Notes under the pieces: model-generated | Seen by the model: only the letters and a program-made list of their open reading frames with translations | What the model was told of the DNA's origin: nothing | The model's database searches: none | Assembly (NCBI RefSeq): GCF_934309415.1 | Contig: NZ_CAKRDI010000014.1 | Location: 17,801 to 81,800 of the forward strand | Reading direction: 5' to 3' | DNA: 64,000 nucleotides | Origin: an uncultured Mediterraneibacter sp. | Lineage (GTDB): Bacteria; Bacillota; Clostridia; Lachnospirales; Lachnospiraceae | In this document: positions 54,260 to 63,820 of the stretch, in pieces | Layout of the letters: each line of letters opens with the position of its first letter | Position numbering within the stretch: the first letter of the stretch is position 1 | Made by a program: the position numbers and the translations under genes

Positions 54260-55024
54260 ATGAAGATTGATGAATTGATGAATCAATATTATGGGGAAAT
54301 GAATGAAAATGAAAGATATATCTGCCAGTATCTTTCAGGACACAAAAGGGAATTTGTGAAGTTATCGATTGATGAAATTGCCAGAAAGTGTGGAGTGTCT
54401 AAGAGTTTACTGGTTCGTTTTTCTAAACATTTGGGGCTAAATGGGTTCAGGGAACTGAAGGCTCTGATTCGCATGGAAGCGCACGATATGCCGGAAAATA
54501 CAGATGATCTGATGAAGCGGATGACAGACAGTTATCATAAAATGATCGATGATTTTCGCAAGAGAGACTATACAGACATTTTTGAAGCGATAGAGAAGAG
54601 TAAAAGAGTGATCGCATATGGAAGTGGTTCTTCTCAGGCAAGAGCTGCAAGTGAACTAAAAAGAATGTTTCTTCCGAAGAAGACATTGATCAATTTGCAT
54701 GGTCATGATATGTGTCAGGCAATTGAAAAGAATGCACAGGAAGGAGATGTTGTATTTCTGATTTCTTTATCGGGAGAAGCGGATTATATGATTCAGCTGG
54801 CGAAAAGACTGAGAGTGAAAGGTGCCGTTCTCGTTTCAGTTACAAGAATGAGCAATAATACACTGGCATCCTGCTGCACGGAGAATCTTTATATTGAATC
54901 TGTGCATATGGAAATCGGAGATTATGGAGACTATGAATCATCTACCCCATATTTTATTCTGATGGAACTTTTTTATCTGGCATATCAGAATTTCCTGAGT
55001 GAAAGAGAATATAAATCAGAATAA
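54260..55024 (+). CDS. RpiR/MurR-family regulator 2 (HTH plus SIS domain)
   Basis: 254 residues of the same layout as the previous gene: HTH around LSIDEIARKCGVSKSLLVRFSKHLGLNGFRELK, SIS domain with VIAYGSGSSQARAASELKRMF and FLISLSGEADYMIQLAKRL. Preceded by CGAGGAG. The two neighbours are only distantly alike, so they probably answer to different ligands. A terminator follows. Confidence 0.9.
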   Translation: MKIDELMNQYYGEMNENERYICQYLSGHKREFVKLSIDEIARKCGVSKSLLVRFSKHLGLNGFRELKALIRMEAHDMPENTDDLMKRMTDSYHKMIDDFRKRDYTDIFEAIEKSKRVIAYGSGSSQARAASELKRMFLPKKTLINLHGHDMCQAIEKNAQEGDVVFLISLSGEADYMIQLAKRLRVKGAVLVSVTRMSNNTLASCCTENLYIESVHMEIGDYGDYESSTPYFILMELFYLAYQNFLSEREYKSE

Positions 55025-55103
55025 GTGGAAGGACATAGGTAAAAACAGGGATGAACAAAGTTTTATAAAATAAAACAATGTACAAAAAGTGAACAAAATT
55101 TTT

Positions 55104-55140
55104 AAGCGGAGCCAAACGATTGAATGGTTCCGCTTCTTTT
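55104..55140 (+). terminator. Terminator after the RpiR genes
   Basis: AAGCGGA (55104-55110) pairs with TCCGCTT (55129-55135), extended by CCA/TGG, then CTTTT. Confidence 0.75.
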
Positions 55141-55283
55141 GTTATGATGACATCAGATCAAGAAAATAGTGAAACATGATACTTCCAAAATGGAGAGAAA
55201 TTAAAAATGTTTCAGATATCAGTAATTAAAACAATTGATATCTGGAGATTAAATAATGGGATTGGAGGGGAGATAAAGCTAGA

Positions 55284-56153
55284 ATGAAAATCATCTATTT
55301 TGATATTGATGGAACTTTGAGAGATGAAAATACAGGAGTATCCGAAAAGACAAAATATGTAATTAAAGAATGCAAAAGAAATGGAATTAAGACAATCATT
55401 TGTACAGGAAGAAATCCTGGGAGTGTTCAAAAGGATATACTCGAATTAGAGTTGGATGGAGGAATTTACAGTGGAGGATGTCTGGTTGAATTTGAAAACA
55501 GACAGATTCAGAACATTGCATTTCCTATGATATTTGTTAAAGAAATTATAGATATGCAGGAGCAGCAGGAAACAGTAGGGAAAAATCAAAACGGGCTTGC
55601 GATCGAGACGGGAAAAATGGTTTACATGAATCGAAAAGCTTCAGAACTGTATAATGAATTATTCCGGGAAAAGACAAAAGAGTTTTCAGAGACAGATCGA
55701 AAGCGGATAAAAGAAAAAAACCATTTCCTGTATGAGGATAATATAAAAAAGTTTGATCCGGAAGGTGAAAAAGCTTATAAGATCTGTTTTACAGGAAAGC
55801 AGGAAGAGCTGGAAAAATGGAAAAAGGAGTTGGAAGGAAGATGCAGTGTTGTTCAATTTATACCGTTTGGAAAAGAATGGCTGCTTGAATGTACTCCTGA
55901 AGATTGTGACAAGGGTCAGGCTGTGAAACGCTTGAATGAGTTTCTTGGAATTGAGAAGAAAGACAGTATGAGTTTTGGTGATGGCGAAAATGATATTCCG
56001 CTTCTGCTTGCAACAGGAACAGGAATTGCAATGAAGAACGGAAGTGGAAAATTGAAAGAAATAGCAACGGGAATCTGTGATTCGGTGCAGAATGATGGGA
56101 TTTATTATGAAATGGCGAACAGAAGATTAATACAGTATTTTATAAAGAGCTGA
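55284..56153 (+). CDS. HAD-superfamily phosphatase, Cof type
   Basis: 289 residues. HAD motif I YFDIDGTLRDE at the N-terminus, motif II ICTGRNPG, and the C-terminal motif III/IV pair K...SFGDGENDIPLL. The Cof/YbiV cap domain lies between. It dephosphorylates sugar phosphates or related metabolites; close to a PTS operon, a role in relieving sugar-phosphate stress is reasonable. GGAGGGGAG lies upstream. Confidence 0.9.
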   Translation: MKIIYFDIDGTLRDENTGVSEKTKYVIKECKRNGIKTIICTGRNPGSVQKDILELELDGGIYSGGCLVEFENRQIQNIAFPMIFVKEIIDMQEQQETVGKNQNGLAIETGKMVYMNRKASELYNELFREKTKEFSETDRKRIKEKNHFLYEDNIKKFDPEGEKAYKICFTGKQEELEKWKKELEGRCSVVQFIPFGKEWLLECTPEDCDKGQAVKRLNEFLGIEKKDSMSFGDGENDIPLLLATGTGIAMKNGSGKLKEIATGICDSVQNDGIYYEMANRRLIQYFIKS

Positions 56154-56254
56154 CTCAGACAGATAGATGTGGATTTAACTAGGCAGTCTGATTTGCTCAT
56201 GGTTACAAGAGATAGTTATTTTAAAAACGATGTAGTAGTAAAGGAGAGAACATA

Positions 56255-57934
56255 ATGTCAGAGAAAAGAAAATGGTGGCAGAAGGAAATTGTATATCAGA
56301 TTTATCCAAGAAGCTTTTGTGACAGCAATGGAGATGGAATTGGAGATCTTCAGGGGATTATTTCAAAACTTGATTACCTGAAAGATCTTGGAGTAACAAT
56401 GCTGTGGATCTGTCCGTGTTATCAATCTCCGATGGATGATAATGGATATGACATTTCGGACTATAAGAAGATTGCTGATGAGTTCGGTACAATGGAAGAC
56501 ATGGAAGAACTGATTGCAGAGGCAGATAAAAGAAAGATTAAGATCATTCTGGATCTGGTAATCAACCATACATCGGATGAGCATGAATGGTTTCAGGAAG
56601 CATTAAAGGATCCGAAGAGTGAATACCATGATTATTATATTTTTAAAGAAGGAGATAAACCAATTAATAACTGGCGCTCTGTGTTTGGAGGAAGTGTATG
56701 GGAAAAGGTTCCTGAACGAGAAGAATATTATTTCCATGCATTTGGAAAGAAGCAGCCGGATCTGAACTGGGAAAATGAAAAGGTTAGAGAAACTTTGTAT
56801 GAAATGGTGAACTGGTGGCTTGAGAAAGGAATTGCAGGATTTCGAATTGATGCAATTACATTTATCAAAAAGGATCTGAGCTGGGCTGACAGAGAAGCGG
56901 ATGGAGTTGACGGTCTGGCGAAATGTACAAAGGCTTCCAGAAACCAGCCGGGTATTGGTAAATTCCTGAACGAATTAAAAGAAAATACATTTCAGAAATA
57001 TGAATGTATGACGGTAGCAGAAGCACCGGGAGTGCCATATGAGGAACTGGATGAATTTATCGGAGAGAATGGCTATTTCTCTATGATCTTTGATTTCCGG
57101 TATGCAGATCTGGATATTGCTTCTGGAAGCGAGTGGTTTAAGAGATTATCCTGGACAGTTAAAGATCTCAATCAGAAGATTATGGACAGTCAGATGGCAC
57201 TTCAGACATGTGGATGGGGAGCTAATTTCATTGAGAATCATGATCAGCCAAGAGCAACAAGCAAGTATCTGAAAGAAAATCAGAAGAATCCGGATGCGGT
57301 AAAGACACTTGCAGCAATGTATTTCTTTTTAAGAGGAACACCGTTTATCTATCAGGGACAGGAACTTGGTATGGTGAATTTTGAAAGAAAGGGAATTGAA
57401 GAATTTAATGATATTTCCAGCATCGACCAGTATCATCGCGCAATAGAGGAAGGTTTATCTCAGGAAGAAGCGTTACATATTGTAAATTTGAGAAGCAGGG
57501 ATAATTCACGTACTCCATTCCCATGGAAGAGTGAAAGGTATGGTGGATTTTCTGATTGTCAACCGTGGCTGAAGATGACAGAAGAGTATCCGAAAATTAA
57601 TGCAGAAGATCAGGTGGAAAAAAAGGATAGTATTTATACATTTTATAAAGATATGATCGCATTCCGCCAGGCAAGTGAATATAGTAATTGTCTGATTTTT
57701 GGAGATATCAAGCCGGTTAAAAGCAGTGAGAATGTAATTGCATATCGCAGATATACAGATGAGGAAGAAATTCTATGTTATTTCAATTTTGATGCGAGTT
57801 CAACAGAAGAACAGATCAACGGAAATGAAATGGAAGTAATCTGGGGCAATATGAAACAGACAGAACTGAAAGAAGACAGTCTGATTCTGAAGCCATTTCA
57901 GAGTGTTTTGTTAAAGAAAAAAGTCAGGGGGTAA
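56255..57934 (+). CDS. GH13 alpha-glucosidase (oligo-1,6-glucosidase/phospho-alpha-glucosidase type)
   Basis: 559 residues. The (beta/alpha)8 barrel motifs are clear: IVYQIYPRSFCDSNGDGIGD, DLVINHTSDEHEWF, nucleophile D199 in GFRIDAITF, acid/base E256 in TVAEAPG, and D330 in ENHDQPRA. It ends six bases before the PTS gene, so its real substrate is probably the phosphorylated alpha-glucoside delivered by that PTS, such as trehalose-6-P or a sucrose isomer phosphate. The family alone cannot separate GH13_29 from GH13_31; the VAEAP acid/base context is slightly unusual. Confidence 0.9.
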   Translation: MSEKRKWWQKEIVYQIYPRSFCDSNGDGIGDLQGIISKLDYLKDLGVTMLWICPCYQSPMDDNGYDISDYKKIADEFGTMEDMEELIAEADKRKIKIILDLVINHTSDEHEWFQEALKDPKSEYHDYYIFKEGDKPINNWRSVFGGSVWEKVPEREEYYFHAFGKKQPDLNWENEKVRETLYEMVNWWLEKGIAGFRIDAITFIKKDLSWADREADGVDGLAKCTKASRNQPGIGKFLNELKENTFQKYECMTVAEAPGVPYEELDEFIGENGYFSMIFDFRYADLDIASGSEWFKRLSWTVKDLNQKIMDSQMALQTCGWGANFIENHDQPRATSKYLKENQKNPDAVKTLAAMYFFLRGTPFIYQGQELGMVNFERKGIEEFNDISSIDQYHRAIEEGLSQEEALHIVNLRSRDNSRTPFPWKSERYGGFSDCQPWLKMTEEYPKINAEDQVEKKDSIYTFYKDMIAFRQASEYSNCLIFGDIKPVKSSENVIAYRRYTDEEEILCYFNFDASSTEEQINGNEMEVIWGNMKQTELKEDSLILKPFQSVLLKKKVRG

Positions 57935-57940
57935 ATCTTA

Positions 57941-59857
57941 ATGGGAGAAGCAGATTACAGAAAAGCAGCAGAAGATATTATAAGAATTGTTGGAAAAGAA
58001 AATATTGTATCGGCAACACATTGTGCGACCAGACTTCGCCTGATCGTAAAAGACAAAGAAGCAATTAATGTGAAAGAGTTAGAAAAACTTTCACTTGTGA
58101 AAGGAACATTTTTTAATGCAGGACAGTTTCAGATTATTCTTGGAACAGGAATTGTAAACAAGGTGTATGGAGAAATAGAAAAAATAGGACTGAATACATT
58201 GTCTAAGCAGGAACAGGATGAGATGATCAAGAATCAGCAGAAAGGAATCAAACGTCTGATGCGTATTCTGGGAGATATTTTTATTCCAATCATTCCGGTT
58301 ATTGCTGCAACAGGTTTATTCCTTGGGTTAAAAGGATGTGTATTTAACGATAATGTACTTGGACTGTTTGGTGCTTCTACAGAAATGATTCCAGAGTATA
58401 TCGTAACCTTGGTGAATGTATTGACAGAAACAGCATTTGCTTTTTTACCGGCAATCATCTGCTGGTCGGCATTTAAAGTTTTTGGTGGAACTCCTGTAAT
58501 TGGTATGGTATTGGGACTGATGCTTGTTTCCCCAATTTTGCCAAATGCGTATTCAGTAGCTAATCCTGACAGTGGAGTCAGTGCAGTTATGGCGTTTGGA
58601 AATATTCCCATTGTAGGCTGTCAGGGAAGTGTACTTACAGCGATTATCACAGCTTTAATTGGAGCAAAGCTGGAGAAGAAATTAAGAAAGGTCATGCCAA
58701 ATGCATTAGATTTGATTATGACTCCGTTTGTAGTTATGTTGGTTACATTTCTGGTTGTAATTCTTGGTGTTGGCCCGGTGATGCATGTAATTGAGTTAAA
58801 ACTGGTAAGTATTGTTGAGTTTCTTGTGCATCTTCCGTTTGGAATTGGAGGCTTTCTGATCGGAGCAACCTATCCGTTGCTTGTAATTACAGGACTTCAT
58901 CATACTTACACAATGATTGAAACATCTCTGCTTGCAAACACAGGATTTAATCCGGTTATTACTTTATGTGCTATGTATGGATTTGCAAATGTAGGAACCT
59001 GTCTTGCATTTTTTGTAAAATCAAAGAATACAACAGTACGTCAGACAAGTATTGGAGCAATGTTATCTCAGTTGTTTGGAATCAGCGAACCGGTATTATT
59101 CGGAATTCAGCTTCGTTATAATTTGAAACCACTGATTATAATGCTCTTTTCTTCAGGACTTGGAGCAGCAGCGTTATCCTTGTTGAATATTCAGTCTAAT
59201 TCCTATGGACTTGCAGTATTACCGTCTTACTTAATGTACATTTATGACGGAAGACAGTTTTTATGGTATTTGATTATCTCGATTGTATCTACAGCACTTT
59301 GCTTTGTATTGACCTGTCTGTTCGGAATTCCGGAGGAAGTACTTGTTCCGGAAGAAGGGGAAGAAATTAAGACAGAAGATGAGAATATAACAGAGATTCA
59401 GCAGGAGAAAATGTCAGAAGTTCAGAGTATTGCGGCACCTGTAAGTGGAAAAATTTTACCACTTGAAGAAGTAGCAGATCCGACATTTGCTTCAAAAGTA
59501 CTTGGAGATGGATTTGCTGTTGAACCGGAAACATCTGAAGTAAAAGCCCCGTTTGATGGAACAGTACAGCTTGTTTATGATACAGGACACGCGGTTGGAG
59601 TGATAAGTGATTCTGGAAAAGAAGTTCTGATACATATTGGAATCGACACGGTCAGCATGAAGGGAGAAGGATTTGATGTTCATGTAAAGGAAGGTCAGAA
59701 AGTAAAGAAAGGTGATGTCTTAGTAGAAGCAGATCTGCAGAAAATACAGGCAGCAGGAAAGGCAACAACAGTTATGCTCATTGTCACATCCGGTGAAGAA
59801 GTAAAACTTTTGAAAAAAGGAGAAGTGAGATGTGGTGAAGAGGCAGGTTACTGTTAA
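57941..59857 (+). CDS. PTS glucoside/sucrose-type transporter EIIBCA
   Basis: 638 residues in one chain: EIIB (1-~85, phosphocysteine C28 in SATHCATRLR), EIIC (~105-455, about ten membrane helices, with the GITEPVLFG-like LFGISEPVLFGI), and EIIA (~485-638, active histidine H565 in EVLIHIGIDTV). Imports and phosphorylates a glucoside. All three domains are intact, so it needs only EI and HPr. With the GH13 gene it forms a two-gene catabolic unit ended by a strong terminator. Confidence 0.93.
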   Translation: MGEADYRKAAEDIIRIVGKENIVSATHCATRLRLIVKDKEAINVKELEKLSLVKGTFFNAGQFQIILGTGIVNKVYGEIEKIGLNTLSKQEQDEMIKNQQKGIKRLMRILGDIFIPIIPVIAATGLFLGLKGCVFNDNVLGLFGASTEMIPEYIVTLVNVLTETAFAFLPAIICWSAFKVFGGTPVIGMVLGLMLVSPILPNAYSVANPDSGVSAVMAFGNIPIVGCQGSVLTAIITALIGAKLEKKLRKVMPNALDLIMTPFVVMLVTFLVVILGVGPVMHVIELKLVSIVEFLVHLPFGIGGFLIGATYPLLVITGLHHTYTMIETSLLANTGFNPVITLCAMYGFANVGTCLAFFVKSKNTTVRQTSIGAMLSQLFGISEPVLFGIQLRYNLKPLIIMLFSSGLGAAALSLLNIQSNSYGLAVLPSYLMYIYDGRQFLWYLIISIVSTALCFVLTCLFGIPEEVLVPEEGEEIKTEDENITEIQQEKMSEVQSIAAPVSGKILPLEEVADPTFASKVLGDGFAVEPETSEVKAPFDGTVQLVYDTGHAVGVISDSGKEVLIHIGIDTVSMKGEGFDVHVKEGQKVKKGDVLVEADLQKIQAAGKATTVMLIVTSGEEVKLLKKGEVRCGEEAGYC

Positions 59858-59870
59858 ACCATATCTAATT

Positions 59871-59906
59871 GAATCCCCCAGTAGTTCCGGCTACTGGGGG
59901 ATTCTT
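59871..59906 (+). terminator. Terminator after the PTS gene
   Basis: A perfect 14-bp stem: GAATCCCCCAGTAG (59871-59884), loop TTCCGG, 59891-59904, then TTC. Confidence 0.85.
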
Positions 59907-60061
59907 CGATTAAAAGTAAAAATTGTATCTGTGTAAATACAAATGTGCAAAATGACGTCTGTGAAAACGGTTACACTGCAAAAATGCATAAAACAGATAA
60001 TATGAGATGCAGTTGCACAAAGATTCTTTGTAAAGATTGTATATAATTATGCACAAAATGC

Positions 60062-60090
60062 TTGACTCATCCGTGTAAAACTATTAGAAT
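60062..60090 (+). promoter_or_regulatory. Candidate promoter of ppdK
   Basis: TTGACT (60062-60067), 17 bases, TAGAAT (60085-60090), about 55 bases before the start codon. The stretch from 59907 to here has no other signal I can name. Confidence 0.6.
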
Positions 60091-60147
60091 ATTATATGCG
60101 AATTAAAGTAATTTTATTTGTAAATTTTATTTAGGAGGTCATTGAAC

Positions 60148-62787
60148 ATGGCAACAAAATGGGTTTATATGTTCACCGAAGGTAATGCAGATATGAGAAA
60201 CCTTCTTGGTGGAAAGGGCGCTAACCTGGCAGAGATGACAAACCTTGGACTCCCTGTACCTCAGGGATTCACAGTAACTACTGAGGCTTGTACACAGTAC
60301 TATGAAGATGGCAGACAGATCAATGATGAAATCATGAGTCAGATCATGGAAGCAATCGACAAAATGGAAGGAATCACAGGAAAGAAATTTGGAGACAAAG
60401 AGAATCCGCTTCTTGTTTCCGTTCGTTCCGGAGCAAGAGCTTCCATGCCTGGTATGATGGATACAATCCTCAACCTCGGACTTAACGAAGAAGTTGTTGA
60501 GACTCTCGCTAAGGCTTCAGGTAACCCACGTTGGGCTTGGGACTGCTACAGAAGATTTATTCAGATGTTCTCCGACGTAGTTATGGAAGTAGGTAAGAAA
60601 TACTTCGAAGAACTGATTGACAAGATGAAAGAAGAAAAAGGCGTAAAACAGGACGTAGATCTTGATGCTGATGATCTTAAGAAACTTGCTGAACAGTTCA
60701 AGGCTGAGTACAAAGAGAAGATCGGTGCTGATTTCCCTTCAGATCCGAAGGAGCAGTTAATGGAGGCTGTTAAAGCTGTATTCCGTTCATGGGATAATCC
60801 GAGAGCTAACGTATACCGCCGTGACAATGACATCCCTTATTCATGGGGAACAGCAGTTAACGTACAGATGATGGCATTTGGTAACATGGGAGATGACTGT
60901 GGTACAGGTGTTGCCTTCACTCGTGACCCTGCTACAGGAGAAAACGGACTGTTCGGTGAGTTCCTTACAAACGCACAGGGCGAGGACGTTGTAGCCGGTG
61001 TTCGTACACCAATGCACATCTCAGAGATGGAGCAGAAGTTCCCGGAAGCATTTGCTCAGTTTAAAGAAGTATGCAAGACTCTGGAGACACACTACAGAGA
61101 CATGCAGGATATGGAGTTTACTGTAGAGCATGGTAAACTGTATATGCTTCAGACACGTAATGGTAAGAGAACAGCTAAAGCTGCTCTTAAGATCGCTTGT
61201 GATCTTGTAGACGAAGGAATGAGAACAGAGGAAGAAGCAGTTGCCATGATCGATCCTCGTAACCTTGATTCCCTTCTTCACCCACAGTTTGATGCTGCAG
61301 CACTGAAAGCTGCTACACCAATGGCTAAAGCACTTGGAGCTTCACCAGGAGCTGCTTGCGGTAAGATCGTCTTCACAGCTGATGACGCTGTAGAGTGGGC
61401 TGCAAGAGGAGAGAAAGTTGTTCTTGTACGTCTTGAGACATCACCGGAAGATATCACAGGTATGAAATCTGCTCAGGGTATCCTGACAGTTCGTGGTGGT
61501 ATGACATCTCACGCAGCTGTAGTAGCTCGTGGAATGGGTACATGCTGTGTATCTGGTTGTGGTGACATCACAATGGACGAAGCTAATAAGAAATTTACAC
61601 TTGCCGGAAAAGAATTCCACGAGGGAGATTCTATCTCACTTGACGGATCCACAGGTGCTATCTATGACGGAATCATCCCGACTGTAGATGCTACAATCGC
61701 TGGTGAGTTCGGAAGAATCATGGGATGGGCTGATAAGTACAGAACTATGAAAGTTCGTACAAACGCTGATACACCGGCTGACGCTAAGAAAGCTCGTGAG
61801 CTTGGTGCTGAAGGTATCGGACTTTGCCGTACAGAGCATATGTTCTTCGAAGGCAACAGAATCGATGCATTCCGTGAGATGATTTGCTCAGAGACAGAGG
61901 AAGAAAGAGAAGCAGCACTTGCTAAGATTCTTCCAGAGCAGCAGGGAGACTTTGAGAAACTGTATGAAGCTCTTGAAGGTAACCCGGTTACAATCCGTTT
62001 CCTTGACCCGCCGCTTCATGAGTTTGTTCCTACAGAGGAAGAGGACATCAAGAAACTGGCTGATGCTCAGGGCAAGACTGTAGATCAGATTAAAGCAATT
62101 ATCGACAGCTTACACGAATTCAACCCAATGATGGGACATCGTGGATGCCGTCTTGCAGTTACATATCCAGAGATTGCTAAGATGCAGACAAGCGCTGTTA
62201 TCCGTGCAGCAATCAATGTAAAGAAAGCTCATCCGGACTGGAATGTTAAACCGGAGATCATGATTCCACTTGTTGGAGATATCAAAGAGCTTAAATATGT
62301 TAAGAAATTCGTTGTAGAGACAGCTGACGCTGAGATTGCAGCAGCTGGAAGCGACCTTGAGTACGAGGTTGGTACAATGATCGAGATCCCAAGAGCTGCA
62401 CTTACAGCTGATGAGATCGCTAAAGAAGCTGACTTCTTCTGCTTCGGTACTAACGACCTTACACAGATGACATACGGATTCTCCCGTGATGACGCTGGTA
62501 AGTTCCTTGATGCTTACTATGATGCTAAGATCTTCGAGAACGATCCATTTGCAAAACTGGATCAGGTTGGTGTTGGTAAACTGATGAAGATGGCTATCGA
62601 ATTAGGAAAACCGGTTAACCCGACTCTGCACGTAGGTATCTGCGGCGAGCATGGTGGAGATCCAAGCTCTGTTGAATTCTGCAACAGCATCGGACTTGAC
62701 TATGTATCCTGCTCACCATTCCGTGTACCGATCGCTCGTCTTGCAGCAGCACAGGCTGCCATTGCTCAAGGGAAGGGCACTAAATAA
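60148..62787 (+). CDS. ppdK: Pyruvate, phosphate dikinase
   Basis: 879 residues from the ATG preceded by AGGAGGT. Interconverts pyruvate + ATP + Pi and phosphoenolpyruvate + AMP + PPi; in anaerobes it serves glycolysis or gluconeogenesis. The ATP-grasp N-terminal domain (LLGGKGANLAEMTNLGLPVPQGF), the swivelling phosphohistidine (GGMTSHAAVVARGMG) and the C-terminal barrel with the catalytic cysteine (GICGEHGGDPSS) are all present. Codon use is visibly more biased (GCT, GTT, CGT) than in its neighbours, as expected for a highly expressed gene. Confidence 0.97.
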   Translation: MATKWVYMFTEGNADMRNLLGGKGANLAEMTNLGLPVPQGFTVTTEACTQYYEDGRQINDEIMSQIMEAIDKMEGITGKKFGDKENPLLVSVRSGARASMPGMMDTILNLGLNEEVVETLAKASGNPRWAWDCYRRFIQMFSDVVMEVGKKYFEELIDKMKEEKGVKQDVDLDADDLKKLAEQFKAEYKEKIGADFPSDPKEQLMEAVKAVFRSWDNPRANVYRRDNDIPYSWGTAVNVQMMAFGNMGDDCGTGVAFTRDPATGENGLFGEFLTNAQGEDVVAGVRTPMHISEMEQKFPEAFAQFKEVCKTLETHYRDMQDMEFTVEHGKLYMLQTRNGKRTAKAALKIACDLVDEGMRTEEEAVAMIDPRNLDSLLHPQFDAAALKAATPMAKALGASPGAACGKIVFTADDAVEWAARGEKVVLVRLETSPEDITGMKSAQGILTVRGGMTSHAAVVARGMGTCCVSGCGDITMDEANKKFTLAGKEFHEGDSISLDGSTGAIYDGIIPTVDATIAGEFGRIMGWADKYRTMKVRTNADTPADAKKARELGAEGIGLCRTEHMFFEGNRIDAFREMICSETEEEREAALAKILPEQQGDFEKLYEALEGNPVTIRFLDPPLHEFVPTEEEDIKKLADAQGKTVDQIKAIIDSLHEFNPMMGHRGCRLAVTYPEIAKMQTSAVIRAAINVKKAHPDWNVKPEIMIPLVGDIKELKYVKKFVVETADAEIAAAGSDLEYEVGTMIEIPRAALTADEIAKEADFFCFGTNDLTQMTYGFSRDDAGKFLDAYYDAKIFENDPFAKLDQVGVGKLMKMAIELGKPVNPTLHVGICGEHGGDPSSVEFCNSIGLDYVSCSPFRVPIARLAAAQAAIAQGKGTK

Positions 62788-62822
62788 TAACTGATACAAA
62801 GCTTATATAGCTTAAATAGAGA

Positions 62823-62855
62823 CCCCTTACATCAATTACGGTGTGAGGGGTTTTT
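62823..62855 (+). terminator. Terminator after ppdK
   Basis: CCCCTTAC (62823-62830) pairs with GTGAGGGG (62843-62850), then TTTTT. Confidence 0.85.
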
Positions 62856-62880
62856 AAACATAAAAGAGAGGTAGTAAATA

Positions 62881-63405
62881 ATGAAAATTGTAATTATCAA
62901 TGGAAGTGCGAGAGCAGGAAATACATTAACAGCTATTAACGCATTTATGAAAGGTGCGTCAGAGAAAAATGAAATTGAAGTGATTCATCCAGACAAATTA
63001 AAAATCGCTCCATGTAAAGGATGTGGTGTCTGTCAATGCTATAAAGGCTGCGTAGATCAAGATGATACCAATCCAACGATTGATAAGATTGTGGCAGCAG
63101 ATATGATCCTTTTTGCAACGCCAGTATACTGGTGGGGAATGTCTGCACAGTTAAAACAGGTTATTGATAAGTGTTACTGCAAGGGAATGCAATTAAAAGA
63201 AAAAAAGATAGGCGTAATTGTTGTAGGAGGTTCTCCAGTTGACAATATACAATATGAATTAATTGGTAAGCAGTTTGAATGCATGGCATCTTATTTGTCG
63301 TGGGATGTATTGTTCCAGAAGTCATATTATGCAAATGGAAAAGATGAACTTGCAAAAAATGTGGAAGCGATTAAGGAACTGGAAAATATAGGAAGAGAAA
63401 TTTAA
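62881..63405 (+). CDS. NADPH-dependent FMN reductase-family iron-sulfur flavoprotein
   Basis: 174 residues. Flavodoxin-like fold with the FMN phosphate loop NGSARAGNT. A cysteine cluster PCKGCGVCQCYKGC (~46-59) follows, as in archaeal/clostridial iron-sulfur flavoproteins that bind a [4Fe-4S]. FATPVYWWGMSAQLKQVIDK is the flavin-contact loop. It moves electrons to an unknown acceptor. GAGAGG lies upstream. Confidence 0.88.
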   Translation: MKIVIINGSARAGNTLTAINAFMKGASEKNEIEVIHPDKLKIAPCKGCGVCQCYKGCVDQDDTNPTIDKIVAADMILFATPVYWWGMSAQLKQVIDKCYCKGMQLKEKKIGVIVVGGSPVDNIQYELIGKQFECMASYLSWDVLFQKSYYANGKDELAKNVEAIKELENIGREI

Positions 63406-63424
63406 ATTAACACAGGTGTTAAAT

Positions 63425-63532
63425 ATGCTCAGAGAGATAAAGATGCAGTTAAGAGAATATAAACCTGCTGATTGTGAACAGTTGCTTCCTGTTTGCTTTA
63501 GAATACATTGTCATCAGGGTAATGTGTCATAA
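63425..63532 (+). pseudogene. N-terminal scrap of a GNAT acetyltransferase
   Basis: 35 codons containing MQLREYKPADCEQLLPV, the usual first strand and helix of GNAT proteins, then a stop. The remaining ~130 residues are missing. Its end overlaps the convergent XRE gene. Confidence 0.4.
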
Positions 63533-63710
63533 TATCTTCGACATTACATTTCAATATATTACACAGTTTGTCAATCGTGTTTATTTGCACATTCTGATTA
63601 TGTCTTAATCTATTCAACTGGGAACGGTTCATATGATAATGAGTGTACAGGTCATATTGAGTAATACCCTTGGAATTCATGGTTTCCCATAATTTATCGT
63701 ATTTAATCAT
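63498..63710 (-). CDS. Small XRE/Cro-type HTH regulator
   Basis: 70 residues, essentially a bare helix-turn-helix (ITQYDLYTHYHMNRSQLNRLR, then NTIDKLCNILKCNVEDIM). Such one-domain proteins occur across Lachnospiraceae as orphan regulators. Its targets are unknown. Confidence 0.85.
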   Translation of the reverse strand: MIKYDKLWETMNSKGITQYDLYTHYHMNRSQLNRLRHNQNVQINTIDKLCNILKCNVEDIMTHYPDDNVF

Positions 63711-63820
63711 CTTGAGGATGTTCCTCTTTCTTTCATAAATTTATTGCTATGTAATTATTATTGGCGTAAAATTACATTTGTAATAGTGTTCGTATAATGA
63801 CACTATAGAAAGGGAAAATT